From CBDEGR01 sp965237895 (lineage in GTDB: Bacteria; Acidobacteriota; Terriglobia; UBA7540; JAPUME01), in NCBI GenBank assembly GCA_965237895.1, contig CBDEGR010000002.1, positions 1,674,001 through 1,738,000 of the forward strand: a DNA stretch of 64,000 nt, written 5' to 3'. How positions within the stretch are numbered: position 1 is the stretch's first letter; every line of letters starts with the position of its first letter. The notes below the pieces were generated by a model. It was not told the origin of the DNA. It saw only the letters and a list, made by a program, of their open reading frames with translations, and ran no database searches. Of the stretch, positions 34,439 to 43,698 are shown in pieces. A program made the position numbers and the translations under genes.

Positions 34439-36922
34439 ATGGAATCCGAACCCTTATACGCTGACGTCGCCGTTTTTGCGGCCCTGCCCAACCCGCTGAC
34501 CTATCGCATTCCGGAAGCGATGATGGAATCTGCCCGTCGAGGCCAACGGGTCCTGGTTCCGCTGGGGAAACGAACGGTCCGCGGCCTTCTTCTGGCCATC
34601 GGCGTCCCGCCTCCGGAGGGCGTCAGGACGCGGAGAATTCTGCAACGATTGGATGAAGAGGCCGTTCTTTCCGACGATTTGTTGGATTTCGGGAAATGGA
34701 TCGCCGGTTACTACTTCGCCGCTCCGGGAGGAGTTTTTCAGGCGATGCTGCCCTTGCAGGCCGAGACCCGCGAGCGGCGCACTTTTCGCATCACGCCGAA
34801 GGGCCGGGAGCGTTTGAAAATTCTGCGGTCGCGATTGCTCTCGCATCAGGCCGGAGAATTGGAAGGCGAAACCCTTCAGGCGATGGACGAAGCCGAGGCG
34901 GGCTCCCTCGAAGCCGACAAGTTGCGGCGGAAAATCCCGCGCCTGACCCTGCCGTTCCTGATGAAATGGGTTCGGCAGGGAATGCTTTCCATCGAGCGGG
35001 AATCGGTCTGGCGCGGGAAAAGAGAGAAGAGTTGGATTCGCCCTGAAGGGGAAGACACTCCACTTCCCTCCCACCTCTCTCCGGCAGAGAAGCGCATTCT
35101 GGAAACGCTCCGGGCGAATTCCCAGGCGGGGTCTGAGGCGATGCCCCAGGCGAATTTATTGAAGCAAGCCCGTGCCCGCACCACGCACCTTCGGCGCCTG
35201 GAGCAGAGAGGCTTTTTATCCGTATCAACGCAAGGCCCATCCCCTGAAACGTCGCTCAATAAAGTTGAGCGCCCTTACCTTCCCATTGAACAACTCACCT
35301 CCGCTCAGGAAAAGGCCCTGGCCGGGATTCGCGTGCGGCTTGAAGAAGACCGCTTTCAGGTGATGCTGCTGCATGGGGTGACGGGCAGCGGCAAGACGGA
35401 GGTCTATCTGCGGGCCGTGGCCGAGGTGCTGAAGAGGGGCCGCGGGGCGCTGATGCTGGTGCCGGAAATCGCCTTGACGCCCGAACTTCAGCGGCTTCTG
35501 ACGGCGCGGTTTCCCGGGAAGGTGGCCATCCTGCACAGCGCCCTGCGGGCGCGGGAGAGGGCGGCGGAATGGTGGCGGGTGCGGCGCGGCAAGGCCCGGC
35601 TGGTTGTCGGCACGCGTTCGGCCGTGATGGCGCCGATTCCCGATGCTGACTTGGGACTGGTTGTCGTGGATGAGGAGCACGACGCGGGCTACAAGCAGCA
35701 GGAGGAGCCGCGCTATCACGGCCGTGACTTGGCGATTGTCCGCGCCCAGCGGGCCGGAGTTGTCGCCTTGCTGGGTTCGGCCACCCCGTCGCTGGAATCC
35801 TACTGGAACGCTCAGCAGGGTCGCTACCAATTGTTGGAGCTGGACGAACGGGTTCAGGGCAGGCCGCTGGCCGAGGTCGAGATTCTCGACATGCGCGAAC
35901 AGTTCCGGAAGACGCATTCGGCCGAACCTGTTTCGAAGCCTCTCCGGGAGGAGCTCTGCGCTCAGCTGGAGAGCAACGCGCAGGTGATGATCCTGATCAA
36001 CCGCCGGGGGTACTCCTGGTTCGTGATGTGTCGCAGTTGCGGGAGGAGTGAGCAGTGCGAAAACTGTAGCGTTGCGCTTACCTACCATCGGCGAGACCGG
36101 CGCTTGGTGTGCCACTACTGTGGCTTCAGGAGTCCCCTTCCGAAACTTTGTCGTTCGTGCGGGTCGGAGTACCTGCAATATGTGGGGACGGGGACGGAGA
36201 AGTTGACGGACTTGCTGGCGGTGATGTTCCCCGCCGCGCGCATCGGCCGTCTGGACCGCGACGTAGCGCATCGCGCCGGAGAGTATCGGCGGGTTCTCGA
36301 CCGCTTCCGCCAGGGAGAGTTGAATCTGCTGGTCGGCACGCAGATGATCGCCAAGGGGCACGACTTCCCCGGTGTGACGCTGGTGGGGGTGATTGCCTCC
36401 GATGCCGCGCTGGCCCTGCCCGACTTCCGCGCCGCCGAGCGCATCTTCCAATTGCTCACGCAGAGCGCCGGACGTGCCGGGCGAGGCTCGGAGCCCGGCC
36501 GGGTGCTGATTCAGACCTCCTATCCGGAGCACTACGCCATCCGCGCGGCGGCGCGGCAGGACTATCGCGCCTTTTATGAAAAGGAGATTCACTTCCGGCG
36601 TATGATGCATTACCCGCCGCTGACGGCGCTGGCAAATTTGGTGGTACGTCATGAAAGCCGGGAGAAGGCTGCGGCGTTAGCGAAAAAGTTGGGCCGCTTT
36701 CTTGAACCTCTTTGCCGGTCCCCAGCCGGGTTGAAGTTGCTGGGACCGGGACCGGCGCCGCTGGAGCGGCTCCACCGGTACTATCGCTGGCACTTGATCC
36801 TGAAGGCTCGCAGCCGTACCTTGCTGAACGGCGTGCTGACGAAGTTGCAGGAGTTTCTTTCGCTCGAACGGATCCCCAGAAGCTCGGTGGTCGTGGACGT
36901 GGACCCGGTCAACCTGATGTAG
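34439..36922 (+). CDS. priA: Primosomal helicase PriA
   Basis: 3'-5' helicase that reloads the replisome at collapsed forks. From the ATG at 34439 it has 827 residues: the N-terminal fork-binding domain (YADVAVFAALPNPLTYRIPE), Walker A GVTGSGKTEVYL (about residue 315), the DEEHD box, and the cysteine-rich zinc module (CRSCGRSEQCENC, CHYC, CRSC) inserted in the helicase core, then GTQMIAKGHDFPGVTLVGV. A TTG at 34427 would add four residues. The 235-base spacer before it has no gene; a weak promoter may lie at 34377-34403. Confidence 0.96.
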   Translation: MESEPLYADVAVFAALPNPLTYRIPEAMMESARRGQRVLVPLGKRTVRGLLLAIGVPPPEGVRTRRILQRLDEEAVLSDDLLDFGKWIAGYYFAAPGGVFQAMLPLQAETRERRTFRITPKGRERLKILRSRLLSHQAGELEGETLQAMDEAEAGSLEADKLRRKIPRLTLPFLMKWVRQGMLSIERESVWRGKREKSWIRPEGEDTPLPSHLSPAEKRILETLRANSQAGSEAMPQANLLKQARARTTHLRRLEQRGFLSVSTQGPSPETSLNKVERPYLPIEQLTSAQEKALAGIRVRLEEDRFQVMLLHGVTGSGKTEVYLRAVAEVLKRGRGALMLVPEIALTPELQRLLTARFPGKVAILHSALRARERAAEWWRVRRGKARLVVGTRSAVMAPIPDADLGLVVVDEEHDAGYKQQEEPRYHGRDLAIVRAQRAGVVALLGSATPSLESYWNAQQGRYQLLELDERVQGRPLAEVEILDMREQFRKTHSAEPVSKPLREELCAQLESNAQVMILINRRGYSWFVMCRSCGRSEQCENCSVALTYHRRDRRLVCHYCGFRSPLPKLCRSCGSEYLQYVGTGTEKLTDLLAVMFPAARIGRLDRDVAHRAGEYRRVLDRFRQGELNLLVGTQMIAKGHDFPGVTLVGVIASDAALALPDFRAAERIFQLLTQSAGRAGRGSEPGRVLIQTSYPEHYAIRAAARQDYRAFYEKEIHFRRMMHYPPLTALANLVVRHESREKAAALAKKLGRFLEPLCRSPAGLKLLGPGPAPLERLHRYYRWHLILKARSRTLLNGVLTKLQEFLSLERIPRSSVVVDVDPVNLM

Positions 36923-36949
36923 CTGGCCAACCTGATGTGGAGAGCTGGG

Positions 36950-37219
36950 TTAAGGAAGCGATTGCAATTCTTTTCCGGGCTTGAAACGCACCGCCTTGCC
37001 GGGAGGGATGCTGACCTGAGCCCCGGTGCGGGGGTTTCTCCCGATGCCGGTCTTTCGGGGCTTGACGGTGAAGACGCCGAAGCCGCGCAGCTCGATGCGG
37101 TCGTTGCGCGCCAGCGCGCGTTTCATGGCCTCGAAGACCGTTACGACGGCTACCTCAGCCTTGGTCCGAGTGACACCGGTACGGCTGACAACTGCATTGA
37201 TGATGGCGGCTTTAATCAA
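36950..37219 (-). CDS. hup: HU/IHF-family DNA-binding protein
   Basis: Nucleoid protein that bends DNA. The 89 residues have the HU layout: helical dimer part IKAAIINAVVSRTGVTRTKA, then ELRGFGVFTVKPRKTGIGRN with the arm residues GRNPRTG and IPPGKAVRFKPGKEL. The start is TTG at 37219 with GGAG about nine bases upstream; no ATG is available. It is transcribed towards priA. A promoter with perfect -35 lies at 37250-37278. Confidence 0.94.
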   Translation of the reverse strand: MIKAAIINAVVSRTGVTRTKAEVAVVTVFEAMKRALARNDRIELRGFGVFTVKPRKTGIGRNPRTGAQVSIPPGKAVRFKPGKELQSLP

Positions 37220-37553
37220 CTTTACTTTTCTCCGGGGGAATTCTTGGTTACGCTAGAGGACTCGCGAGGCTTTGTCAAGAGGTTTCTCCCGTGCTTGCTT
37301 GATCTTACAGGCGACGCTTATCATTTCTTTTAAGAGAATGCAACCCTCTTTTGTGGGGTACCCTCGTGCGCCCTCCCATCTAGGTGGATCCGTTCGCGAG
37401 CCGTCCGTAGCGGAATCCAAGCTCCTTTCACCCCGACCCTGGTGTATGATAAATTTTAGTCTCTGAATTCGTGCGTCTGTCCGGTTCCATTTTGCGCATC
37501 TCGGCCCGAGTATCCTCAGGAGAGGCCCAATGAGGCCCCATATGGAGGCATAG
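37220..37553. other. Divergent regulatory spacer between hup and hisS
   Basis: This 334-base stretch contains the hup promoter (37250-37278) and, for hisS, only a weak TATGAT at 37445-37450 without a matching -35. A minus-strand frame (37253-37588) covers part of it but overlaps the start of hisS and shows no protein features. No T-box leader was recognised. Confidence 0.6.
37250..37278 (-). promoter_or_regulatory. hup promoter candidate
   Basis: Minus strand: perfect -35 TTGACA (37273-37278), 17-base spacer, weak -10 TAGCGT (37250-37255). Predicted start near 37243, about 24 bases before the TTG start codon. Confidence 0.5.
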
Positions 37554-38843
37554 TTGGCAAAGCGCCCTGACGTAGTACCGGCGGTCAAAGGAACCCGCGA
37601 TCTCCTGCCGCCGGAGACCGATCTATGGCATCAGGCCGAACAGGTGTGCCGTGCGGTCTTCGAAGCGTATAACTATCGCGAGATGCGTACGCCGATTCTG
37701 GAGGAGACCGAGCTGTTTGCGCGCAGCGTAGGGGCGGATACCGATATCGTCGGCAAGGAGATGTACACCTTCGCGGACCGGGACGGGCGCTCGTTGACGT
37801 TGCGGCCGGAAGCCACGGCCTCCGTCATGCGCGCGTACCTCGAAAGCGGCGCGCGGAACGAAGCCGGCATCAAAAAATACTTCTATCTGGGGCCGATGTT
37901 TCGGCGCGAAAGGCCGCAGAAGGGCCGCTATCGACAGTTCTACCAAATTGGAACTGAAGTGCTCGGCTCGGGGCGTCCTGAGGTGGACGTTGAAGTGCTG
38001 GAAATGCTCTACTTGCTTCTGGGGCGATTGAATCTGGGCCAATGTGAGCTGCTGCTCAATTCGGTGGGCTGCTTGATTTGCCGTCCGCAGTACGTGAGCG
38101 TACTGCGGAAGGAGCTTGAATCGGTCGGTGCGAAACTTTGTGCCGACTGCCGGCGCCGAATCGAGCGCAACCCACTGCGCGTGCTCGACTGCAAAATTGC
38201 AGCCGACCAACCCGTGATTGATAGTCTGCCGAAGATCTCCCAGCACTGGTGCCGGGAATGCGCAGCGCACTTCGAGCAGGTGACCACGCAGTTGACCGAG
38301 CGCGGAATCGCCTTTCGTCGCACTCCTCGATTGGTGCGCGGGCTGGACTACTACACGCGGACGACATTTGAGATCACCCACACGGGACTCGGCGCGCAGA
38401 ACGCGTTGCTCGGCGGAGGGCGTTACGACGGCCTGGCGGAGTTACTCGGCGGGCCGCCGGTAGAGGGCATGGGATTCGCCATCGGTGAGGACCGCTTTCT
38501 GATGGCGGTGGAGCAGGCCGGAGCGCTCAGGGCAGCCGCGGGGCCGGAGGTTTTCGTGGCTTGGTTGGGGGAAGGAGCACAGGCCGCGGCCTTCCGCCTC
38601 ACTCGTCGCTTGCGCGCGGAGGGCTTTCGCACCGAAATCCGCCCGGACCCGGTGAATTTGAAAAAATCCCTGGGGCTGGCCAACAAGGTGGGTGCCCGAT
38701 TCGCGGTCGTCCTCGGCAAGGAAGAAGTGGCGAAGGATGTAGTTCAATTGAAGGATATGGAAGCCGGGCGGCAGGAGGAGATTCCCATCGCCCGCGTGGT
38801 GGAAGTATTGAAGGATTTCTTCTTTGCGGCAAAACGAACCTAA
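37554..38843 (+). CDS. hisS: Histidyl-tRNA synthetase
   Basis: Charges tRNA-His. The 429 residues show the class II layout: VKGTRDLLPPE at the N-terminus, motif 2 GPMFRRERPQKGRYRQFYQ, the histidine motif RGLDYYTRTTFEI, motif 3 GMGFAIGEDRFLM, and a C-terminal anticodon domain. The start is TTG at 37554, supported by GGAGG five bases upstream and by the family N-terminus (M/L)AKRPDVVPAVKGTRD. aspS follows after two bases. Confidence 0.95.
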   Translation: MAKRPDVVPAVKGTRDLLPPETDLWHQAEQVCRAVFEAYNYREMRTPILEETELFARSVGADTDIVGKEMYTFADRDGRSLTLRPEATASVMRAYLESGARNEAGIKKYFYLGPMFRRERPQKGRYRQFYQIGTEVLGSGRPEVDVEVLEMLYLLLGRLNLGQCELLLNSVGCLICRPQYVSVLRKELESVGAKLCADCRRRIERNPLRVLDCKIAADQPVIDSLPKISQHWCRECAAHFEQVTTQLTERGIAFRRTPRLVRGLDYYTRTTFEITHTGLGAQNALLGGGRYDGLAELLGGPPVEGMGFAIGEDRFLMAVEQAGALRAAAGPEVFVAWLGEGAQAAAFRLTRRLRAEGFRTEIRPDPVNLKKSLGLANKVGARFAVVLGKEEVAKDVVQLKDMEAGRQEEIPIARVVEVLKDFFFAAKRT

Positions 38844-38845
38844 CC

Positions 38846-40645
38846 ATGTCATCTCCTTTGGATCAACTTTGCGGACGTAAGCGAACTCATTACTGCGGGG
38901 ACCTGCGCCCCTCCGAGGACGGCAAGGAGGTGTTTCTGGCCGGATGGGTCGACCGCCGCCGGGACTTGGGGAATCTGATTTTTCTCGACCTGCGGGACCA
39001 TACCGGGTTGACCCAGATCGTCTGCAACAAAGAAGAGAGTCCAGAAGTCCACGCTGCCGCCGAGCGCGTTCGGCCCGAGTTTGTGGTGGGGGTCGAGGGG
39101 AATGTGCTTTGCCGCTCCGCCGATACCGTCAACCCGCAGATTCCCACCGGAGAAATCGAAGTTCGCGCGGCGAAGCTTCTGGTCTTTAATGAGGCGAAGA
39201 CGCCGCCGTTTTCCATCAACGAGGAGGATGCTAAGACGGGCGAGGAGACGCGCCTCCACTACCGTTTCCTTGACTTGCGGCGTCCCGCCCTCCAGCGGAA
39301 TCTCCGCTTGCGTCATCGCGCCGCGCTCACCGTGCGGGAGTGGTTGAGCCGGAACGATTTCATTGAGGTAGAGACGCCCTTTCTGACGCGCTCCACACCC
39401 GAGGGCGCGCGGGATTTTCTTGTGCCCAGCCGCCTTGCGCCGGGGGGATTCTACGCCCTGCCGCAGTCGCCGCAACTCTTTAAGCAACTGTTGATGATCG
39501 GCGGCTGCGACCGCTATTTTCAGATCGTCCGTTGCTTTCGGGATGAAGACTTGCGGGCCGACCGCCAACCGGAGTTTACGCAGGTTGATATTGAAACGGC
39601 GTTTTCAAGCCCGGAGGTTCTATTCGCTTTAATGGAAGGGCTGATGGTTTCGCTCTGGGAGTTGATCGGGGAAAAGATCGCTCACCCGTTTCCGCGCCTC
39701 ACGTACAGCGAAGCGCTGGAAAAGTACGGCAGCGACAAACCACACTTGGGATGGCAGATCGAATGGCGCAAGCTGAAGGTCTCAGAGAGTGACCGGGAAA
39801 GGATCAGCCTGCGGGCGCCGTTAAAGGCTCTGTGCGTGCCGCAGGGGGCCAAGGTCTCCCGCAGCCAGCTTGACCGTTGGCAGAAACTGGTCCACGCAAA
39901 GTCGATCCCGTGGTTCTCCTATTTGAAGTGGGGAGAGGAGGGAATTGATTCGCCGTTGACGAAGGCCGCCGGGGAAGAATTCTGCCGGAAGTTGGCGGAA
40001 GATGTGGAAGCTAAGCCGGGCGACCTGGTCTTGCTGCTGGGCCGCAAGAAAGACGGAGGGGCACGCCCGACCGAGCGCGACCTGGACGCGGCCTCCGCGG
40101 ACCTTCGGATCGAAGTGGCTGAAAGGATGGGGCTTAAGAGCACCTCACGATGGAATTTTGCCTGGATCACCCAGTTCCCCATGTTCGAGTACGACGAGAA
40201 GGAGCGCCGGTTTACGGCCATGCACCATCCGTTCACCTCACCGCGCGAAGAGGACTTGGCGCGGCTGGAGGCGGACCCGTCCGGCGTGAAGGCTGAGGCC
40301 TACGATCTGGTTCTGAACGGAAACGAAATCGGCGGCGGCTCAACCCGAATCCACCGCCGGGATATTCAGCAGCGCGTTTTCCAGATCCTCGGATTTACCG
40401 CCGAACAGGCCCGCGCGCGGTTCGGCTTTTTCTTGGACGCCTTGGAATACGGGACGCCTCCGCACGGCGGCATCGCGCTGGGGTTTGACCGCATCGTGAT
40501 GCTGATGGCCGGGGAGTCTTCCATCCGCGATGTGATACCTTTCCCGAAGACGGCGAGCGGAGTGGACCTGATGTGCCAAGCGCCGGCCCGGGTGGATGCG
40601 GCCCAACTGGATGAGTTGGGAATTTCGATAAACAAAGAAGAGTAA
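38846..40645 (+). CDS. aspS: Aspartyl-tRNA synthetase
   Basis: Charges tRNA-Asp. From the ATG at 38846 it has 599 residues: N-terminal OB anticodon domain (VFLAGWVDRRRDLGNLIFLD), class II core with CFRDEDLRADRQPEFTQVDIE, the bacterial GAD insertion, and motif 3 ALGFDRIVMLMAG. The loop reads RRRDLG, with Leu as in the discriminating E. coli enzyme where some non-discriminating AspRS have His; this is suggestive only. It starts two bases after hisS. Confidence 0.96.
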   Translation: MSSPLDQLCGRKRTHYCGDLRPSEDGKEVFLAGWVDRRRDLGNLIFLDLRDHTGLTQIVCNKEESPEVHAAAERVRPEFVVGVEGNVLCRSADTVNPQIPTGEIEVRAAKLLVFNEAKTPPFSINEEDAKTGEETRLHYRFLDLRRPALQRNLRLRHRAALTVREWLSRNDFIEVETPFLTRSTPEGARDFLVPSRLAPGGFYALPQSPQLFKQLLMIGGCDRYFQIVRCFRDEDLRADRQPEFTQVDIETAFSSPEVLFALMEGLMVSLWELIGEKIAHPFPRLTYSEALEKYGSDKPHLGWQIEWRKLKVSESDRERISLRAPLKALCVPQGAKVSRSQLDRWQKLVHAKSIPWFSYLKWGEEGIDSPLTKAAGEEFCRKLAEDVEAKPGDLVLLLGRKKDGGARPTERDLDAASADLRIEVAERMGLKSTSRWNFAWITQFPMFEYDEKERRFTAMHHPFTSPREEDLARLEADPSGVKAEAYDLVLNGNEIGGGSTRIHRRDIQQRVFQILGFTAEQARARFGFFLDALEYGTPPHGGIALGFDRIVMLMAGESSIRDVIPFPKTASGVDLMCQAPARVDAAQLDELGISINKEE

Positions 40646-40674
40646 TTTTTTTGACAGAGCCTCCGCCCCCAGCA

Positions 40675-40716
40675 AAGAGGAACTGGGCGAAGAGGAACTG
40701 AACAAAGAGCAACGAC
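40675..40716 (+). repeat. 15-bp tandem repeats in the mutL ribosome-binding region
   Basis: AAGAGGAACTG occurs at 40675 and 40690 and a degenerate AAGAGCAAC at 40705, each 15 bases apart. The third copy ends at the mutL ATG and supplies its purine-rich ribosome-binding sequence. Confidence 0.75.
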
Positions 40717-42744
40717 ATGGCTAAAATTTTCATTCTACCCGATTCGGTTTCAAACAAGATTGCCGCCGGTGAAGTGGTCGAGCGGCCGGCTTCGGTGGTG
40801 AAGGAACTGCTGGAAAATGCGCTCGACGCCGGGGCAAGCCGCGTAGAGATCGAGGTGGATGCGGGCGGGCGCCGGCGGATTCGCGTGCTCGACGACGGGG
40901 AAGGCATGGGGCGCGATGACGCGTTGCTGGCTTTCGAGCGCCACGCCACCAGCAAGATTCGCCAGGCCGAAGACCTGATGGCGATCGCGACGCTCGGTTT
41001 TCGTGGCGAGGCTCTGCCGTCACTGGCGGCCGTTTCGCGGCTGAAGATGCAGACGCGGCAGGGGGAGGATGCGACGGGGACCCAGATTCAAATCCACGGC
41101 GGGAAGCTGCGCGACGTGCGCGAATGCGCCTGGGCCGCGGGCACCGAGATGGACATCCGGGACCTGTTCTACAATATTCCGGTCCGCAAGAAATTCCTGA
41201 AGAGCGAAACGACCGAGCTCGGCCACATCGCCTCGTTGGTGACGCATTACGCTATCGCTCACCCTGAAAAAAGCTTTTCCTTAAAGACGGGCAGCCGCAC
41301 CCTGGTGGACGTGGCCGGGGTGGGCGATCGTCGCGAACGGGTCTTTCAACTTCTCGGCGGGCAGGTTTTGGAGCAATTGGTTGAGATTCCCCGGGTGGAG
41401 CGAAGGTTGGCGGCGGACCCGGTTCGCGAAGATGTAAGCCGGGACACAGCGGAGAAGAACGATGCCGAGCCCGGCGTAATTCGCCTCTCCGGATTCGTAT
41501 CCCGGCCCGAGGTGCAGCGCCTGAATCGGAAACAGATCTTCATTTTCATCAACGGCCGTCTGGTGCGGGACCGCTTGCTGCTGCATGCGATTCGTGAGGC
41601 GTATCGCAACATCCTTCCCTCCGGAATGTTTCCCATTGCGCTGGTTTTTCTGGAGATGGCGCCCGAGGAGGTGGACGTCAACGTCCATCCGACAAAGATG
41701 GAAGTCCGCTTTCGGCGGGGAGGCTTCGTCCACGATTTCACGCGCGATACGATTCGGCAGGTGTTGATCGCGGCACGGCCGATTCCCCGGTTTCCCACGC
41801 AGGGGAAACCTGCCATGGGAGTGGCTGTGGATGCAAGCGGACCTCCGCGGGCCCTCGCCCAGACCAGAACTGAGACCGGGGGAAGAAGTAGGGTGAGCGG
41901 TGGTGCGAGGGACTCGGTCCAGAGGGCGAGCGCGAAGGGAGAGTTTCAACTGAGCAGTCCCGCCGTCCCTTCCTCGGCGCAACTCCCTTGGCAAGCCGAA
42001 GCGGCCTTGTCCGTCTATGCCCCGTCTGTTGATACACCGGCCGTCGATACACCGATGAAGGAAGCCGGGAGCGGAACGTTCCCGGAGGCGGGGGACGAAG
42101 TTGCCGCCGAGACCTTCGTGCCCCCCCAGGTTCCCTCTGAGCGGGAGAAGACGCCGTTCGGTGAGCAGGAAGAGATGAATCCGCTGGGCCAGGTTCAGGA
42201 CAGCTTCATCGTGGCTGAAAACGGCAAAGGATTGTGGATCGTCGATCAGCATGTGGCGCACGAGCGGATTCTTTTCGAGCAACATCTCCGCCGGCGGCTT
42301 CGCCACCAGGTCGAGTCGCAACGATTGCTGCTGCCGATTGTGGTAGAGCTCACGCCCGGCCAGGGGGCCGCCTTCGAGGACTGGGCGAAGGAACTCGAAG
42401 CCGACGGATTTGAAATTGAGCCGTTCGGGAAGAATACCGTCGCCGTGAAGGCTGTGCCGGCGGAAGTTCCCACCGACCGGGTGGAAAAGCTGTTGCGGGA
42501 GATTCTGGAAGAGGCGGAGAAGAATGCGCGGGAAATGACGCTGGAAACCCTGCGCCGGCAGATTGCCGCCTCGGTGGCCTGTCACAGCGCCATCAAGGTG
42601 AACATGCCGCTCGGGCGGGAGAAGATGGTCTGGCTGCTCCGCGAGTTGATGAAGACCGAGGTTCCGATGAGCTGCCCGCACGGACGGCCCATCATTCTCC
42701 GCTACAGCCTGAAGGAGCTTCGCAAGGCCTTTAAGCGGACCTGA
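40717..42744 (+). CDS. mutL: DNA mismatch repair protein MutL
   Basis: Links mismatch recognition by MutS to strand removal. The 675 residues have the GHKL ATPase motifs (residues about 33-40 ELLENALDAG, DDGEGM, TLGFRGEALPS), a low-complexity linker (about 360-480), and a C-terminal domain. That domain carries an endonuclease motif, DQHVAHERILFE, with Val where most read Ala, plus VACHSAIK and CPHGRPI. This suggests a nicking MutL as in bacteria without MutH/Dam. Start at the ATG at 40717 after three tandem copies of its ribosome site. Confidence 0.95.
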   Translation: MAKIFILPDSVSNKIAAGEVVERPASVVKELLENALDAGASRVEIEVDAGGRRRIRVLDDGEGMGRDDALLAFERHATSKIRQAEDLMAIATLGFRGEALPSLAAVSRLKMQTRQGEDATGTQIQIHGGKLRDVRECAWAAGTEMDIRDLFYNIPVRKKFLKSETTELGHIASLVTHYAIAHPEKSFSLKTGSRTLVDVAGVGDRRERVFQLLGGQVLEQLVEIPRVERRLAADPVREDVSRDTAEKNDAEPGVIRLSGFVSRPEVQRLNRKQIFIFINGRLVRDRLLLHAIREAYRNILPSGMFPIALVFLEMAPEEVDVNVHPTKMEVRFRRGGFVHDFTRDTIRQVLIAARPIPRFPTQGKPAMGVAVDASGPPRALAQTRTETGGRSRVSGGARDSVQRASAKGEFQLSSPAVPSSAQLPWQAEAALSVYAPSVDTPAVDTPMKEAGSGTFPEAGDEVAAETFVPPQVPSEREKTPFGEQEEMNPLGQVQDSFIVAENGKGLWIVDQHVAHERILFEQHLRRRLRHQVESQRLLLPIVVELTPGQGAAFEDWAKELEADGFEIEPFGKNTVAVKAVPAEVPTDRVEKLLREILEEAEKNAREMTLETLRRQIAASVACHSAIKVNMPLGREKMVWLLRELMKTEVPMSCPHGRPIILRYSLKELRKAFKRT

Positions 42745-42823
42745 TGGCGGTTGAGCTTCGGCGCCGACCGACCGGGCGCTTCTGATGAGAAGAGGACGAA
42801 ACGAAGGGGTGAACAGAGAGACG

Positions 42824-43522
42824 ATGACATCGGATGCTCCTTTGGTGATTACCATTGACGGGCCTGCCGGAGCCGGCAAGAGCACGGTGGCGCGGAAGCT
42901 GGCGGAGACGCTGGGGCTGGATTACGTGGACAGCGGCGCCAGCTATCGGGCGGCGGCGCTCAAGGTTCGTCGCGCCGGATTGCTGGAAGAGGGCGAAGGA
43001 CCCATCGCCGAGTTGGTCGGGCAGACCGAGATTCGGCTTGCCAGCCGTGCCCAAGCGCGGCAAGTGCTGGTGGACGGAGAGGACGTGACCGGGCAGATTC
43101 GCTCGCCGGAAGTGACCGAGGCGGCGGCGCGAATTTCGCGGCTGAAAAAGGTCCGCGAGCATATGGTTGCCTTGCAGCGCGCCCTGCTAAGTTCGCCGGG
43201 GTTGGTCATGGAGGGCCGGGACATCGGCACCCAGGTCTTCCCGGACGCGGACCTGAAGATCTACCTCGTGGCCACGGAGTTCGCCCGCGCCCAGCGCCGC
43301 CTTCAGGACGATCTGGCCAAGGGACACCAAACCTCTCTGGACCGGACTTTTGCGAAAATCTCCCACCGTGACCTCTTGGATTCCGAGCGCAGGATCTCCC
43401 CTCTGATTCCCGCCGAAGATGCCGTGAAGATCGACTCGACGGAACTGACGGTCGATGAGGTGGTGGAAAAGATTGTGCAGTTGGTCGGCGAAAAGTGCCC
43501 CGCCAAGCTCCCGAAGTCCTGA
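42824..43522 (+). CDS. cmk: Cytidylate kinase
   Basis: Phosphorylates CMP and dCMP. From the ATG at 42824 it has 232 residues: P-loop ITIDGPAGAGKSTVARKLA near residue 8, DYVDSGASYRAAAL (the family usually reads DTGAMYR), GRDIGTQVFPDADLKIYLVA and the lid RRLQDDLAKGH. ATG at 42785 and GTG at 42809 also lie in frame. It is the last gene of the hisS-aspS-mutL-cmk run and faces rho. Confidence 0.94.
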   Translation: MTSDAPLVITIDGPAGAGKSTVARKLAETLGLDYVDSGASYRAAALKVRRAGLLEEGEGPIAELVGQTEIRLASRAQARQVLVDGEDVTGQIRSPEVTEAAARISRLKKVREHMVALQRALLSSPGLVMEGRDIGTQVFPDADLKIYLVATEFARAQRRLQDDLAKGHQTSLDRTFAKISHRDLLDSERRISPLIPAEDAVKIDSTELTVDEVVEKIVQLVGEKCPAKLPKS

Positions 43523-43698
43523 CTCTCGAAGCCCTAATACCCTTGAAAGAAGAACCCCACCACAGAAAAATATGTTTTTCAATATCGCTCGCAGTAAGCG
43601 CGGGGCCGGGGAATACTCAGAGATTCGTCGGGAAGAGCGGAGTTTCGGACGGGGGGATTCGAAGAGAAAAAAGAACCTGAAAAGGATTCCTACCGGAG

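Noticed and set aside
37460..37553. Possible T-box or other leader before hisS
   Set aside because: No T-box sequence, specifier loop or terminator/antiterminator pair was recognisable. Purine-rich AGGCC-like repeats here are too imperfect to report.
37253..37588. Minus-strand frame of 111 codons between hup and hisS
   Set aside because: It overlaps the hisS start and the hup promoter, and its composition is not protein-like.
43565..43580. Hairpin GAAAAA-TATG-TTTTTC between cmk and rho as a bidirectional terminator
   Set aside because: The stem is almost entirely A/T and would be weak; it could be chance.
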